From: Miltoncostaea sp050249835
GTDB lineage: Bacteria > Actinomycetota > Thermoleophilia > Miltoncostaeales > Miltoncostaeaceae
Length of the DNA stretch: 64,000 nucleotides
Direction: 5' to 3'
Assembly (NCBI GenBank): GCA_050249835.1
Contig: JBFWPT010000001.1
Location: forward strand, 124,001-188,000
Positions within the stretch are counted from its first letter, which is position 1. Each line of letters opens with the position of its first letter. The notes under the pieces are model-generated. The model made no database searches, was not told where the DNA came from, and saw nothing but the letters and a program-made list of their open reading frames with translations. The position numbers and the translations under genes are program-made. Of the stretch, positions 26,267 through 34,931 are shown piece by piece.

Positions 26267-29200
26267 GTGAGCCGTTCCGTCCCGAAGCAGCGGGACTCTC
26301 TGCTGACCGCCGCGCACGAGTTCTTCCGTTCGGGCGAGGCGAACGCCGAGGGCTGGAGCATGCTCATCGGCCGCGGGCGCGACTGGGAGCGGGCCTACCG
26401 GGACCGCTGGAGCCACGACAAGGTGGTGCGCTCCACGCACGGCGTAAACTGCACCGGCTCGTGCTCGTGGAACGTGTACGTGAAGGACGGGCTCATCACC
26501 TGGGAGACCCAGGCGGTCGACTACCCGCGCACCGACCCGGGTCGCCCCGACCACGAGCCGCGCGGCTGCCCGCGGGGCGCCTCCTTCTCCTGGTACACGT
26601 ACTCGCCGGTCCGGCTGCGCCACCCGTACATCCGCGGCAGCCTCCTCCGGCGCTGGCGGGCCGCCCTCGACGCCGGGGCCGACCCGGTCGCCGCGTGGGC
26701 CGCGGTCGCTGCCGACGGGGGCCACAAGGGGGAGCGCGGACGCGGCGGGTTCGTACGCTGCGGCTGGGAGGAGGCGACCGACATCATCGCGGCCGCGACG
26801 GTCCACGCCATCCGCGAGCACGGCCCCGACCGCGTCGGGGGCTTCACGCCGATCCCTGCGATGTCGCCGGTGTCGTTCGCCTCGGGCACGCGCTTCCTGT
26901 CGCTGATCGGCGGCCACACGACCACGTTCTACGACTGGTACGCCGACCTGCCGGTCGCCTCGCCGCAGGTGCTCGGCGACCAGACCGACGTGCCGGAGTC
27001 GGCGGACTGGTGGGACGCGAGCTACCTGGTGATCTGGGGGACCAACCTGCCGATCACCCGCACCCCCGACGCCCACTTCATGACCGAGGCGCGCTACCGG
27101 GGCCAGAAGGTCGTGGTCGTCTCGCCCGACTACTCCGACCACGTCAAGTTCGCCGACGACTGGCTCCCCGCGCAGCCCGGCACCGACGCCGCCCTGGCGA
27201 TGGCGATGGGCCACGTGATGCTCAAGGAGTTCTGGGTCGACCGCGAGGTGCCCGGCTTCCGCGACTACGGGAAGCGCTTCACCGACCTGCCGCTGCTCGT
27301 GGCCCTGGACGAGCGCGACGGCGTCCACGTGCCGGGCCGCTTCCTGATGGCGGCCGACATCGGCGACCAGGGGGAGAACGCCGACTGGAAGCCCGTCCTG
27401 CTCGACGCGGCGACCGGCGCGCCCGCGGTCCCGAACGGCTCGGTCGGCTTCCGCTACGGCGACGAGGGCGAGGGCCGCTGGAACCTGCTGCTGGGGGACC
27501 TCGACCCGGTGCTGACCCTGCACGGCCGCCACGAGGAGGCCGTGGAGGTGGCGCTGCCGCGCTTCGACGCCGGCGACGGGCCGGGCGGCTCCTCCATGCG
27601 CCGCGGGGTGCCGGCGACCCGCGTCGCGGGCCGGCTGGTGACCACCGTGCTCGACCTGATGCTCGCAACCTACGGCGTGGCCCGTGACGGCCTGCCCGGC
27701 GACTGGCCCGAGGGCTACGACGACGCCGCCCAGCCGTACACCCCCGCCTGGCAGGAGGCGATCACCTCCGTCGACCGGCGGCTCGCGGTGAAGGTGGCGC
27801 GCGAGTTCGCCCGCAACGCGGAGCTGAGCGGCGGGCGCTCGATGATCTGCATGGGGGCGGGCACCAACCACTGGTTCCACTCGGACGAGACATATCGCTC
27901 GTTCATGGCGCTGCTCATCCTGGGCGGCTGCATCGGCATCAACGGCGGCGGCTGGGCGCACTACGTGGGCCAGGAGAAGATCCGCACCTTCGCCGGCTGG
28001 CAGACGCTGGCGTTCGCCCTCGACTGGACGCGCCCGCCGCGCCAGGCCCAGGGCACGTCCTGGTTCTACACGCACACGGAGCAGTGGCGGTACGACCGCC
28101 TGCGGCCGGACGGGTTCGCGTCGCCCCTCGGCGAGGGCCTGCTGGAGGGGATGACGGCCATCGACGCCCACGCCAAGGCCGTGCGGATGGGGTGGATGCC
28201 CTCGTACCCGACCTTCGACCGCAACCCCCTCGACCTGGCCGACGAGGCGGAGGCGGCCGGCGCCGGCGTCGCCGACCACGTCGTCGCGGAGCTGAAGGCC
28301 GGGCGCCTGGGGTTCGCGGTCGACGACCCGAGCGCCCCGTCGAGCTTCCCGCGCGTCTTCTTCGTGTGGCGCTCCAACCTGCTCGGGTCGTCGGGCAAGG
28401 GGCAGGAGTACTTCCTGCACCACCTGATCGGGGCCCGCGACGGCCCGCTGGCCGAGCCGCTCCCCGAGGGCGAGCGCCCGGGCACCGTGCGCTGGCGGGA
28501 CGAGATCCCGCAGGGGAAGCTCGACCTGCTGGTCAACATCGACTTCCGCATGACCACGACCGGGCTCTACTCGGACATCGTCCTGCCGGCGGCGACCTGG
28601 TACGAGAAGTACGACCTGTCGATGACCGACATGCACCCGTTCGTGCACACGTTCAACCAGGCGGTGCCGCCGCCGTGGGAGGCGCGCAGCGACTGGGACG
28701 CGTTCGGGCTGGTCGCGCGGAAGTTCTCGGCGCTGGCCGCGGAGCACCTGGGGGTGCGCCGCGACGTGGTGGCCGGCCCGATCCTGCACGACACGCCCGG
28801 TGAGATGGCCCAGCCGCGCGGCGAGGTGGCCGACTGGCGCGCCGGCGAGTGCGAGCCGGTGCCGGGGCGCACGATGCCGGCGCTGACGGTGGTGGAGCGC
28901 GACTACGGCGCCGTGGCCGACAAGTGGGCGGCGCTCGGTCCGCTGACCGAGAAGCTCGGCGCGAGCGTGAAGGGCGCGTCGTGGATCCCCGACCGGGAGG
29001 TCGCCTGGCTGGCCGAGCGCAACGGGCGCGCGGCGGGCGGCGCCGCAGACGGGCGGCCGTCGCTGGAGCGGCCCGAGCAGGCGGCCGAGGCCATCCTCGC
29101 GCTGTCCGGCGTCTCCAACGGGCGCCTGTCCGCGGAGGGGTTCCGGGCGCTCGAGAAGCGCTGCGGCGTGCCGCTGGCGGGCCTCGCCGAGGGGGCGGAG

Positions 29201-29935
29201 GAGTCGCGCATCACGTTCCCCGACGCCCAGGTGCAGCCGCGCCGCGTCATCACCTCGCCCGAGTGGTCGGGCATCGACGAGGAGGGGCGCAGCTACGCCG
29301 CCTTCACGATCAACGTGGAGCACCACAAGCCCTGGCACACGCTGTCGGGGCGCATGCACATGTACCTCGACCACGCCTGGATGCGGGAGCTGGGCGAGTC
29401 GCTGCCGGCGTACCGCCCGCCGGTCGACCACCGCCTCATGCTGGCGGGCGGGCAGCCCGTCGCCGCCGACGGGGTGCCCGAGGTGACCCTGCGCTACCTG
29501 ACGCCCCATTCGAAGTGGTCGATCCACTCCGAGTACCAGGACAACCTCCACATGCTGACGCTCTTCCGCGGCGGCTCGGGGCTCTGGCTGAGCCCGCAGG
29601 ACGCCGCGGCGATCGACGTCTCCGACAACGACTGGGTGGAGGCCTACAACCGCAACGGCATCGTCGTGACCCGGGCGGTCGTCTCGCACCGCGTCCCGGA
29701 GGGCGTGTGCCTGATGTACCACTCGAAGGACCGGCAGCTCGCCACGCCGCTGTCCGAGATCGACGGCCGCCGCGGCGGCACCGAGAACGCGCTCACCACC
29801 ATCGCCATGAAGCCGACGCACATGATCGGCGGCTACGGCCAGCTCTCGTGGGCGCCCAACTACATCGGGCCGACCGGGTCGAACCGGGACTCGGTCACGG
29901 TGGTCCGCAAGCGCCGGCAGGAGGTCGAGTACTGA
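26267..29935 (+). CDS. narG: Respiratory nitrate reductase alpha subunit
   Basis: The 1222-residue molybdopterin subunit reduces nitrate to nitrite with quinol electrons passed through NarH. It has the FS0 iron-sulfur motif (STHGVNCTGSCSWNVYVKDG, His-x3-Cys-x3-Cys with a later Cys in EPRGCPRG), the YVIWGTNLPITRTPDAHF-type Mo region, and the HSKWSIHSEYQDN and SHRVPEGVCLMYH C-terminal blocks. No twin-arginine signal is present, so the active site faces the cytoplasm. GTG 26267 gives the usual NarG N-terminus; TTG 26255 is an alternative. It leads a five-gene coupled operon. Confidence 0.95.
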   Translation: MSRSVPKQRDSLLTAAHEFFRSGEANAEGWSMLIGRGRDWERAYRDRWSHDKVVRSTHGVNCTGSCSWNVYVKDGLITWETQAVDYPRTDPGRPDHEPRGCPRGASFSWYTYSPVRLRHPYIRGSLLRRWRAALDAGADPVAAWAAVAADGGHKGERGRGGFVRCGWEEATDIIAAATVHAIREHGPDRVGGFTPIPAMSPVSFASGTRFLSLIGGHTTTFYDWYADLPVASPQVLGDQTDVPESADWWDASYLVIWGTNLPITRTPDAHFMTEARYRGQKVVVVSPDYSDHVKFADDWLPAQPGTDAALAMAMGHVMLKEFWVDREVPGFRDYGKRFTDLPLLVALDERDGVHVPGRFLMAADIGDQGENADWKPVLLDAATGAPAVPNGSVGFRYGDEGEGRWNLLLGDLDPVLTLHGRHEEAVEVALPRFDAGDGPGGSSMRRGVPATRVAGRLVTTVLDLMLATYGVARDGLPGDWPEGYDDAAQPYTPAWQEAITSVDRRLAVKVAREFARNAELSGGRSMICMGAGTNHWFHSDETYRSFMALLILGGCIGINGGGWAHYVGQEKIRTFAGWQTLAFALDWTRPPRQAQGTSWFYTHTEQWRYDRLRPDGFASPLGEGLLEGMTAIDAHAKAVRMGWMPSYPTFDRNPLDLADEAEAAGAGVADHVVAELKAGRLGFAVDDPSAPSSFPRVFFVWRSNLLGSSGKGQEYFLHHLIGARDGPLAEPLPEGERPGTVRWRDEIPQGKLDLLVNIDFRMTTTGLYSDIVLPAATWYEKYDLSMTDMHPFVHTFNQAVPPPWEARSDWDAFGLVARKFSALAAEHLGVRRDVVAGPILHDTPGEMAQPRGEVADWRAGECEPVPGRTMPALTVVERDYGAVADKWAALGPLTEKLGASVKGASWIPDREVAWLAERNGRAAGGAADGRPSLERPEQAAEAILALSGVSNGRLSAEGFRALEKRCGVPLAGLAEGAEESRITFPDAQVQPRRVITSPEWSGIDEEGRSYAAFTINVEHHKPWHTLSGRMHMYLDHAWMRELGESLPAYRPPVDHRLMLAGGQPVAADGVPEVTLRYLTPHSKWSIHSEYQDNLHMLTLFRGGSGLWLSPQDAAAIDVSDNDWVEAYNRNGIVVTRAVVSHRVPEGVCLMYHSKDRQLATPLSEIDGRRGGTENALTTIAMKPTHMIGGYGQLSWAPNYIGPTGSNRDSVTVVRKRRQEVEY

Positions 29936-31488
29936 TGCGGGTCAAGGCGCAGGTCGCGATGGTGATGAACCTCGACAAGTGCATCGGCTGCCACACCTGT
30001 TCGGTCACCTGCAAGCAGGTGTGGACCAACCGCCCCGGCACGGAGTACGTCTGGTTCAACAACGTCGAGACCAACCCGGGGCAGGGCTACCCGCGCCAGT
30101 GGGCCGATCAGGCGCGGTGGAACGGCGGATGGGAGCTCGACCGCAAGGGGAAGCTGCGGCTCAAGGCCGGCGGCCGGGTGAAGAAGCTGCTGACGATCTT
30201 CTCCAACCCCGACCTGCCCTCGATCGACGACTACTACGAGCCGTTCACCTACGACTACGGGAGCGTGGCGGAGGCCCCCCTGGGCGAGCGCGACCCCGTG
30301 GCGCGCCCGCACTCCCAGCTCACCGGCAAGCCGATGGAGGTCGAGTGGGGCCCGAACTGGGACGAGGGCCTGGCGGGCGGCCCCGAGCTCGCCCCCGCCG
30401 ACCCGCACATGCGGGCGGTGCAGGAGGACGTGCGCCTCACGTACGAGCAGGCCTTCATGTTCTTCCTGCCGCGCATCTGCGAGCACTGCCTCAACCCGTC
30501 GTGCGTCGCGAGCTGCCCGTCCGGGGCGATGTACAAGCGCGAGGAGGACGGGATCGTCCTGGTCGACCAGGACCGCTGCCGCGGCTGGCGCTACTGCGTG
30601 TCCGGCTGCCCGTACAAGAAGGTCTACTTCAACCACCGCACCGGCAAGGCCGAGAAGTGCACCCTCTGCTACCCGCGCATCGAGATGGGGCAGCCCACCA
30701 TCTGCTCCGAGACCTGCGTCGGGCGCATCCGCTACCTGGGCCTCGTGCTCTACGACGCCGACCGGGTGCAGGAGGCGGCGTCGGTGCCGGACGAGCGCGA
30801 CCTGCTCGCCGCCCAGCGCGACGTGTTCCTGGACCCCGAGGACCCCGCGGTCCAGGAGGCCGCGCGGGCCGAGGGCATGCCGGAGGACTGGATCGAGGCG
30901 GCCCGGCGGTCGCCGGTCTACGACCTGGCCCTGCGCTGGGGGGTGGCGCTGCCGCTGCACCCCGAGTTCCGGACGCTCCCGATGGTCTGGTACGTCCCCC
31001 CGCTCTCGCCGGTCGCCTCGACGCTCGAGACGGACGGCTACGAGGCCGACCCCGACGACGTCTTCGGCGCGATCGACAACCTGCGCATCCCGCTCGAGTA
31101 CCTGGCGAGCCTGCTGACCGCCGGTGACGTCGACGCCGTCCGCGGCGTTCTGCACCGCCTGGCCGCGATGCGCGCCTACATGCGCAAGCAGCAGGTGCTG
31201 GGGGAGACGGACGCGGCGCTGCCCGGCCGGGTGGGGCTGACGGGCCCGGAGCTGGAGCGCATGTACCGGCTGCTGGCGATCGCGGACTACGAGGACCGCT
31301 ACGTCATCCCCAAGGCCCACGCCGAGCTGGGGAGCCGGCTGATGCAGGAGCAGGGCGGCTGCGGGCTCGACTTCGAGGGCGGCCCGGGCAACTGCGGCGC
31401 GGTGGACCGGCGGCCGGACAGCTCCTCCCCGGTCGTCCCCTACGACGGCGAGCGGTTCCACCTGCGCGGGGAGCGGGACGGCCGGTGA
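29935..31488 (+). CDS. narH: Respiratory nitrate reductase beta subunit
   Basis: The 517-residue electron-transfer subunit has four Fe-S cluster motifs: NLDKCIGCHTCSVTCKQVW near the N-terminus, RICEHCLNPSCVASCPSGAM, CRGWRYCVSGCPYKK and KCTLCYPRIEMGQPTICSETC. The tryptophan in CRGWRYC replaces a cysteine, as in NarH proteins with one [3Fe-4S] cluster. Its ATG overlaps the narG stop by one base. Confidence 0.95.
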   Translation: MRVKAQVAMVMNLDKCIGCHTCSVTCKQVWTNRPGTEYVWFNNVETNPGQGYPRQWADQARWNGGWELDRKGKLRLKAGGRVKKLLTIFSNPDLPSIDDYYEPFTYDYGSVAEAPLGERDPVARPHSQLTGKPMEVEWGPNWDEGLAGGPELAPADPHMRAVQEDVRLTYEQAFMFFLPRICEHCLNPSCVASCPSGAMYKREEDGIVLVDQDRCRGWRYCVSGCPYKKVYFNHRTGKAEKCTLCYPRIEMGQPTICSETCVGRIRYLGLVLYDADRVQEAASVPDERDLLAAQRDVFLDPEDPAVQEAARAEGMPEDWIEAARRSPVYDLALRWGVALPLHPEFRTLPMVWYVPPLSPVASTLETDGYEADPDDVFGAIDNLRIPLEYLASLLTAGDVDAVRGVLHRLAAMRAYMRKQQVLGETDAALPGRVGLTGPELERMYRLLAIADYEDRYVIPKAHAELGSRLMQEQGGCGLDFEGGPGNCGAVDRRPDSSSPVVPYDGERFHLRGERDGR

Positions 31489-32132
31489 GGACGCGGCGCG
31501 CCGGCCCGCCGGCCCCGGAGCGCCCGCCCTGGGCGCTCCTGTCGCTGCTGCTCCGCTACCCGGACGCCCGCGTGCTGGCGGCCCGCGATGAGGCCCGCGC
31601 GCGCTGCGCCGCCCTGCCCGAGGGGCCCGCGCGGGAGGCGATCGGCCGGTTCCTGGAGGGCTGGGACGGCGACCCCACCGCGCTCGCCGCCGCCTACGTC
31701 GAGACGTTCGACCTGCGCCGGCGGGCGAGCCTCCACCTCACCTACTACGCGCACGGCGACACGCGTGAGCGCGGGATGGCGCTGCTGCGGCTGAAGGGCC
31801 TGTACGAGGCCGCCGGGCTGCCGCTGCAGGACGGCGAGCTGCCCGACCACCTGGCCGTGATGCTCGCGTTCGCCGCGCTGGCCCCGCCGGGCCACGGCGA
31901 GGCGCTGCTGGCCCACCACCGGCCCGCCGTGGAGCTGCTGCGCCTGGCGCTGCACGACGGGGGCAGCCCCTACGCCGACGTGCTCGACGCCCTCGCGGCG
32001 CACCTGCCCCGCCTGAGCGTCGCCGAGCGGGGGGCGGTGGAGCGGCTCGCGCGGGAGGGCCCGCCGGAGGAGGCCGTCGGGCTGGAGCCCTACGGCCCGC
32101 CCGAGGCGATGCCGCTGGGGGCCCGGACGTGA
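31485..32132 (+). CDS. narJ: Nitrate reductase assembly chaperone
   Basis: The 215-residue TorD/NarJ-family chaperone shows the helical PWALLSLLLRYPDARVL start, AAYVETFDLRRRASLHLTYY and LPDHLAVMLAFAAL blocks. NarJ helps insert the molybdenum cofactor into NarG before membrane docking; it is not part of the mature enzyme. GTGA overlaps tie it to narH and narI. Confidence 0.92.
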   Translation: MRTRRAGPPAPERPPWALLSLLLRYPDARVLAARDEARARCAALPEGPAREAIGRFLEGWDGDPTALAAAYVETFDLRRRASLHLTYYAHGDTRERGMALLRLKGLYEAAGLPLQDGELPDHLAVMLAFAALAPPGHGEALLAHHRPAVELLRLALHDGGSPYADVLDALAAHLPRLSVAERGAVERLAREGPPEEAVGLEPYGPPEAMPLGART

Positions 32133-32836
32133 GCGCCGCGGACATCTTCTGGTGGGTGATCGTCCCGTATGCCGCCATCGCGACCTTCCTGGTGGGGCAC
32201 TGGTGGCGGTACCGGGTGGACCAGTTCGGATGGACGAGCGGGTCGACCCAGATCTTCGAACACAAGATCCTCGGGTGGGCGGGGCCGGCCTTCCACTACG
32301 GCGCGCTCGCCGCGATCGGCGGGCACGTCATCGGCCTGATGATCCCGGCCTCGTTCACCGAGGCGATCGGCATGTCGGAGAACACGTACCGGTGGTTCTC
32401 GGCGATCGCGGGCGCGCTGGCCGGCGCCGTCTGCGTGGTGGGCTTCGTGGGGCTCGTCTACCGGCGCGCGACCAACCTGCGCGTGCGCCGGACCACCTCG
32501 CACACGGACATCCTGGTGTACCTGCTGCTGGTCGTCCTGATCGGCATGGGCTGCTGGCTGACCTTCGCCCACAACCTCCTGACGGACTCGCCGTACGACT
32601 ACCGCGAGTCGATCTCGGAGTGGTGGCGGTCCCTGTTCATCCTGCAGCCGGACGTCGAGGCGGCGAGCAGCGCGATGACGATCTACCAGGTGCACGCGAT
32701 CATCGCGTGGGCGTTCTGGGCCCTGTTCCCGTTCAGCCGGCTGGTGCACATGTGGAGCATCCCGCTCCAGTACCTCGGCCGGCCGTACATCCTCTACCGC
32801 CGCCGGTACCCGGCCCCCCAGGAGCGGTCCCGGTGA
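32129..32836 (+). CDS. narI: Nitrate reductase gamma subunit (cytochrome b)
   Basis: The 235-residue subunit has five hydrophobic helices and the haem-ligand histidines in FHYGALAAIGGHVIGL and HAIIAWAFWALFPFSRLVHMW. It anchors NarGH and passes quinol electrons inward through two b haems. GTG 32129 overlaps the narJ stop as GTGA. Confidence 0.93.
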   Translation: MSAADIFWWVIVPYAAIATFLVGHWWRYRVDQFGWTSGSTQIFEHKILGWAGPAFHYGALAAIGGHVIGLMIPASFTEAIGMSENTYRWFSAIAGALAGAVCVVGFVGLVYRRATNLRVRRTTSHTDILVYLLLVVLIGMGCWLTFAHNLLTDSPYDYRESISEWWRSLFILQPDVEAASSAMTIYQVHAIIAWAFWALFPFSRLVHMWSIPLQYLGRPYILYRRRYPAPQERSR

Positions 32837-34062
32837 CGACCGGACGCCGCGCGCCCGGTCCGGCCGCCGAGCTCGCGCTCGCGACGGTCGCGTTCACCGT
32901 CTCGTTCTTCGCGTGGAGCCTCCTCGGCCCGCTCGGCCCGGACCTGCAGGAGGACCTCGGGCTCACGGACGTCCAGATCTCGGCGATCGTCGCCGTCCCG
33001 GTTCTGCTCGGCTCGGTGATGCGGATCCCCCTCGGCTGGCTCGCGGACCGCTACGGCGGCCGGCTGGTCTTCACCCTCCTGATGGCGTTCACGCCGCTCC
33101 CCCTCATCGGCCTCGCCCTCTGGCACGACGACGTCGCGCCGCTGCTGGTGCTGGGGTTCCTGCTCGGCTTCGCGGGGGCGTCGTTCGCGGTGGGGGTGCC
33201 GTTCGTGAACGGCTGGTACCCGCCGGAGCGGCAGGGCGTGACCCTCGGCATCTACGGCGTCGGGATGGGCGGGACCGTGATCGCCGGGCTCACCGCGCCG
33301 GGCATCGCCGACGCCTGGGGCCTGGCGGCGCCGTTCTGGATCGCCGCGGCGCTCGTGGCGGTGACGGCCGCCGTGTTCTGGCTGCTCGCCCGGGACGCGC
33401 GCCCCGCCCCCGGCCGCGGCGGCGACGGCCCCGGCATGTTCGCCTCGCTGTCGGTGTTCCGCACCAGCCCGCGCGCCTGGGCGCTGACGCTCTTCTACTT
33501 CCTCTCGTTCGGCGGCTTCGTCGCGATGTTCCTGTACCTGCCGAAGCTCCTCACCGGGGAGCACGACCTGACCAAGGCGGACGCGGGGGCCCGCGCGGCC
33601 GGATTCGCCCTGCTCGCCGTGATCGGCCGGCCCCTCGGCGGATGGCTCTCCGACCGGATCGGCGCGGCCCGGGTCCTGCTCGTCTCGTTCGTGGTGGTCG
33701 CCGTCCTGGCGGCGGTCCTGGCCGCGACCTACGGCGAGATGGTGCCGCTCACGATCTCCTGCCTCGTCATGGCCCTCGCCCTGGGCCTCGGCATGGGCGC
33801 GGTGTTCAAGCTCGTCCCGGAGTGGTTCCCCGACCGGGTGGGCGCCGTGACCGGCGTGGTCGGCGCCGCGGGCGGCCTCGGCGGCTTCTTCCCGCCCCTG
33901 GTGATGGGCGCGATCAAGTCGGCCACGGGCGGCTACGCGCTCGGCTTCCTGCTGATGGCCCTGGTGGCGGTGGCCTGCCTGGTGGTCCTGCGCGCCCTCG
34001 GCATCCACGGGGCGCCACGGGGGTCGCAGGGATCAATTCCACGTTCAGCAGTAGACAAATAG
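32833..34062 (+). CDS. narK: Nitrate/nitrite transporter, MFS family
   Basis: The 409-residue protein has 12 hydrophobic segments and NNP-family signatures: SVMRIPLGWLADRYGGRLV, GFAGASFAVGVPFVNGWYPP, GIYGVGMGGTVIAG and the C-half motif GAVTGVVGAAGGLGGFFPP. It imports nitrate and/or exports nitrite for the enzyme encoded upstream. GTG 32833 overlaps the narI stop as GTGA; the upstream extension of the frame is read-through. Confidence 0.92.
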   Translation: MTTGRRAPGPAAELALATVAFTVSFFAWSLLGPLGPDLQEDLGLTDVQISAIVAVPVLLGSVMRIPLGWLADRYGGRLVFTLLMAFTPLPLIGLALWHDDVAPLLVLGFLLGFAGASFAVGVPFVNGWYPPERQGVTLGIYGVGMGGTVIAGLTAPGIADAWGLAAPFWIAAALVAVTAAVFWLLARDARPAPGRGGDGPGMFASLSVFRTSPRAWALTLFYFLSFGGFVAMFLYLPKLLTGEHDLTKADAGARAAGFALLAVIGRPLGGWLSDRIGAARVLLVSFVVVAVLAAVLAATYGEMVPLTISCLVMALALGLGMGAVFKLVPEWFPDRVGAVTGVVGAAGGLGGFFPPLVMGAIKSATGGYALGFLLMALVAVACLVVLRALGIHGAPRGSQGSIPRSAVDK

Positions 34063-34081
34063 AATCGGGCGGTGATTTAGT
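34052..34081 (+). promoter_or_regulatory. Promoter of the DUF2249 cassette, shared with nirK
   Basis: TAGACA (34052-34057), an 18-nt spacer and TTTAGT (34076-34081) form a promoter. The block GGCGGTGATTTAGT at 34068-34081 is 13/14 identical to one before nirK, and a TTAGT-CC-ACTAA palindrome spans 34077-34088. It lies at the 3' end of narK in an unusually AT-rich stretch. Confidence 0.6.
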
Positions 34082-34137
34082 CCACTAACCAGTAGAAGAA
34101 AACAAGCGTCCGACGCCGGACGTGAGGAGGCCGCCAG

Positions 34138-34629
34138 ATGGGTACCAACGCCGGCAGGTCGGACGCGCCGGGTGGTCCGGTGACCGAGCTCGACGTCCGG
34201 CCGGTCATCGCCTCGGGCGGTGAGCCGTTCCGGATGATCATGGATGCCGTCGAGGGGCTGCCTCCGGACGGGGTCCTCCGCATCCGGAGCCCGTTCGAGC
34301 CGACGCCGCTCCACCGGGTCCTCGCGGGGCGCGGGTTCTCGAACATCGTGCGCGAGCACGCCCCCGGCGACTGGCAGACCGACTACTGGCGGCCCGGCGC
34401 CACCGGGCCCCTCGTGCTGGACGTCCGCGGCCTGGCCCCGCCCGAGCCGCTCGAGCGCACGCTCGCGACGCTGGAGGAGATCCCCGGCGACCGCCCGCTC
34501 CTTCAGATCAACGACCGGGTGCCGGCGTTCCTGCTGCCGCTGCTCGACGAGCGCGGGTACCGCTACAGCATCGACGAGGACGAGCGGGGGACGCTGACCA
34601 CGATCTGGCGGGAGAGCGCGACGTCATGA
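34138..34629 (+). CDS. Tandem DUF2249 protein
   Basis: The 163-residue protein has two DUF2249/TusA-like halves: TELDVRPVIASGGEPFRMIM with LRIRSPFEPTPLHRVLAGRG, then LVLDVRGLAPPEPLERTLATL. DUF2249 proteins occur next to denitrification and NO-response genes; function is unproven. Neither half has a TusA-type Cys-Pro, so sulfur transfer is unlikely. AGGAGG lies 7 nt before the ATG. It opens a four-gene ATGA-coupled cassette. Confidence 0.75.
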   Translation: MGTNAGRSDAPGGPVTELDVRPVIASGGEPFRMIMDAVEGLPPDGVLRIRSPFEPTPLHRVLAGRGFSNIVREHAPGDWQTDYWRPGATGPLVLDVRGLAPPEPLERTLATLEEIPGDRPLLQINDRVPAFLLPLLDERGYRYSIDEDERGTLTTIWRESATS

Positions 34630-34931
34630 CCGAGGGGGAGGCGTGGGAGGCGCTCGCGCAGGTCATCGACCCCGAGCTCGGCATCGACATCGTCGAGCTC
34701 GGGCTCGTGTACCGCGTCGATGTGGACGAGCGCGTCGTCTCCGTGCTGATGACCCTGACCACGCCGGGCTGCCCGCTCCACGACGTGATCGTGCAGGGCG
34801 CCGAGCGCGCGCTGGCCCAGCCCGGCGGGCCGCGCGTCGAGGTCGAGGTCACCTTTGACCCGCCCTGGGACCCCGGGCGCATCGGCGCCGGTGGCCTGCG
34901 GCAGCTCGGCGCCCCCGGGGCCGGCGGATGA
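34626..34931 (+). CDS. MIP18/DUF59-family metal-sulfur assembly protein
   Basis: The 101-residue protein has the full DUF59 signature DPELGIDIVELGLVYRVDVD and TTPGCPLHDVIVQGAERAL, including the conserved Cys of the TPGCP motif. Relatives such as SufT and PaaD help assemble or repair Fe-S proteins. Within this cassette it may mature a nitrogen-oxide-related Fe-S protein (inference). ATGA overlaps on both sides. Confidence 0.82.
   Translation: MTEGEAWEALAQVIDPELGIDIVELGLVYRVDVDERVVSVLMTLTTPGCPLHDVIVQGAERALAQPGGPRVEVEVTFDPPWDPGRIGAGGLRQLGAPGAGG

Noticed and set aside
26192..29821. A 1209-codon open frame antisense to narG
   Set aside because: It is the low-stop mirror of a GC-rich gene; composition is Arg/His/Val-rich with no domain, while narG on the other strand is unmistakable.
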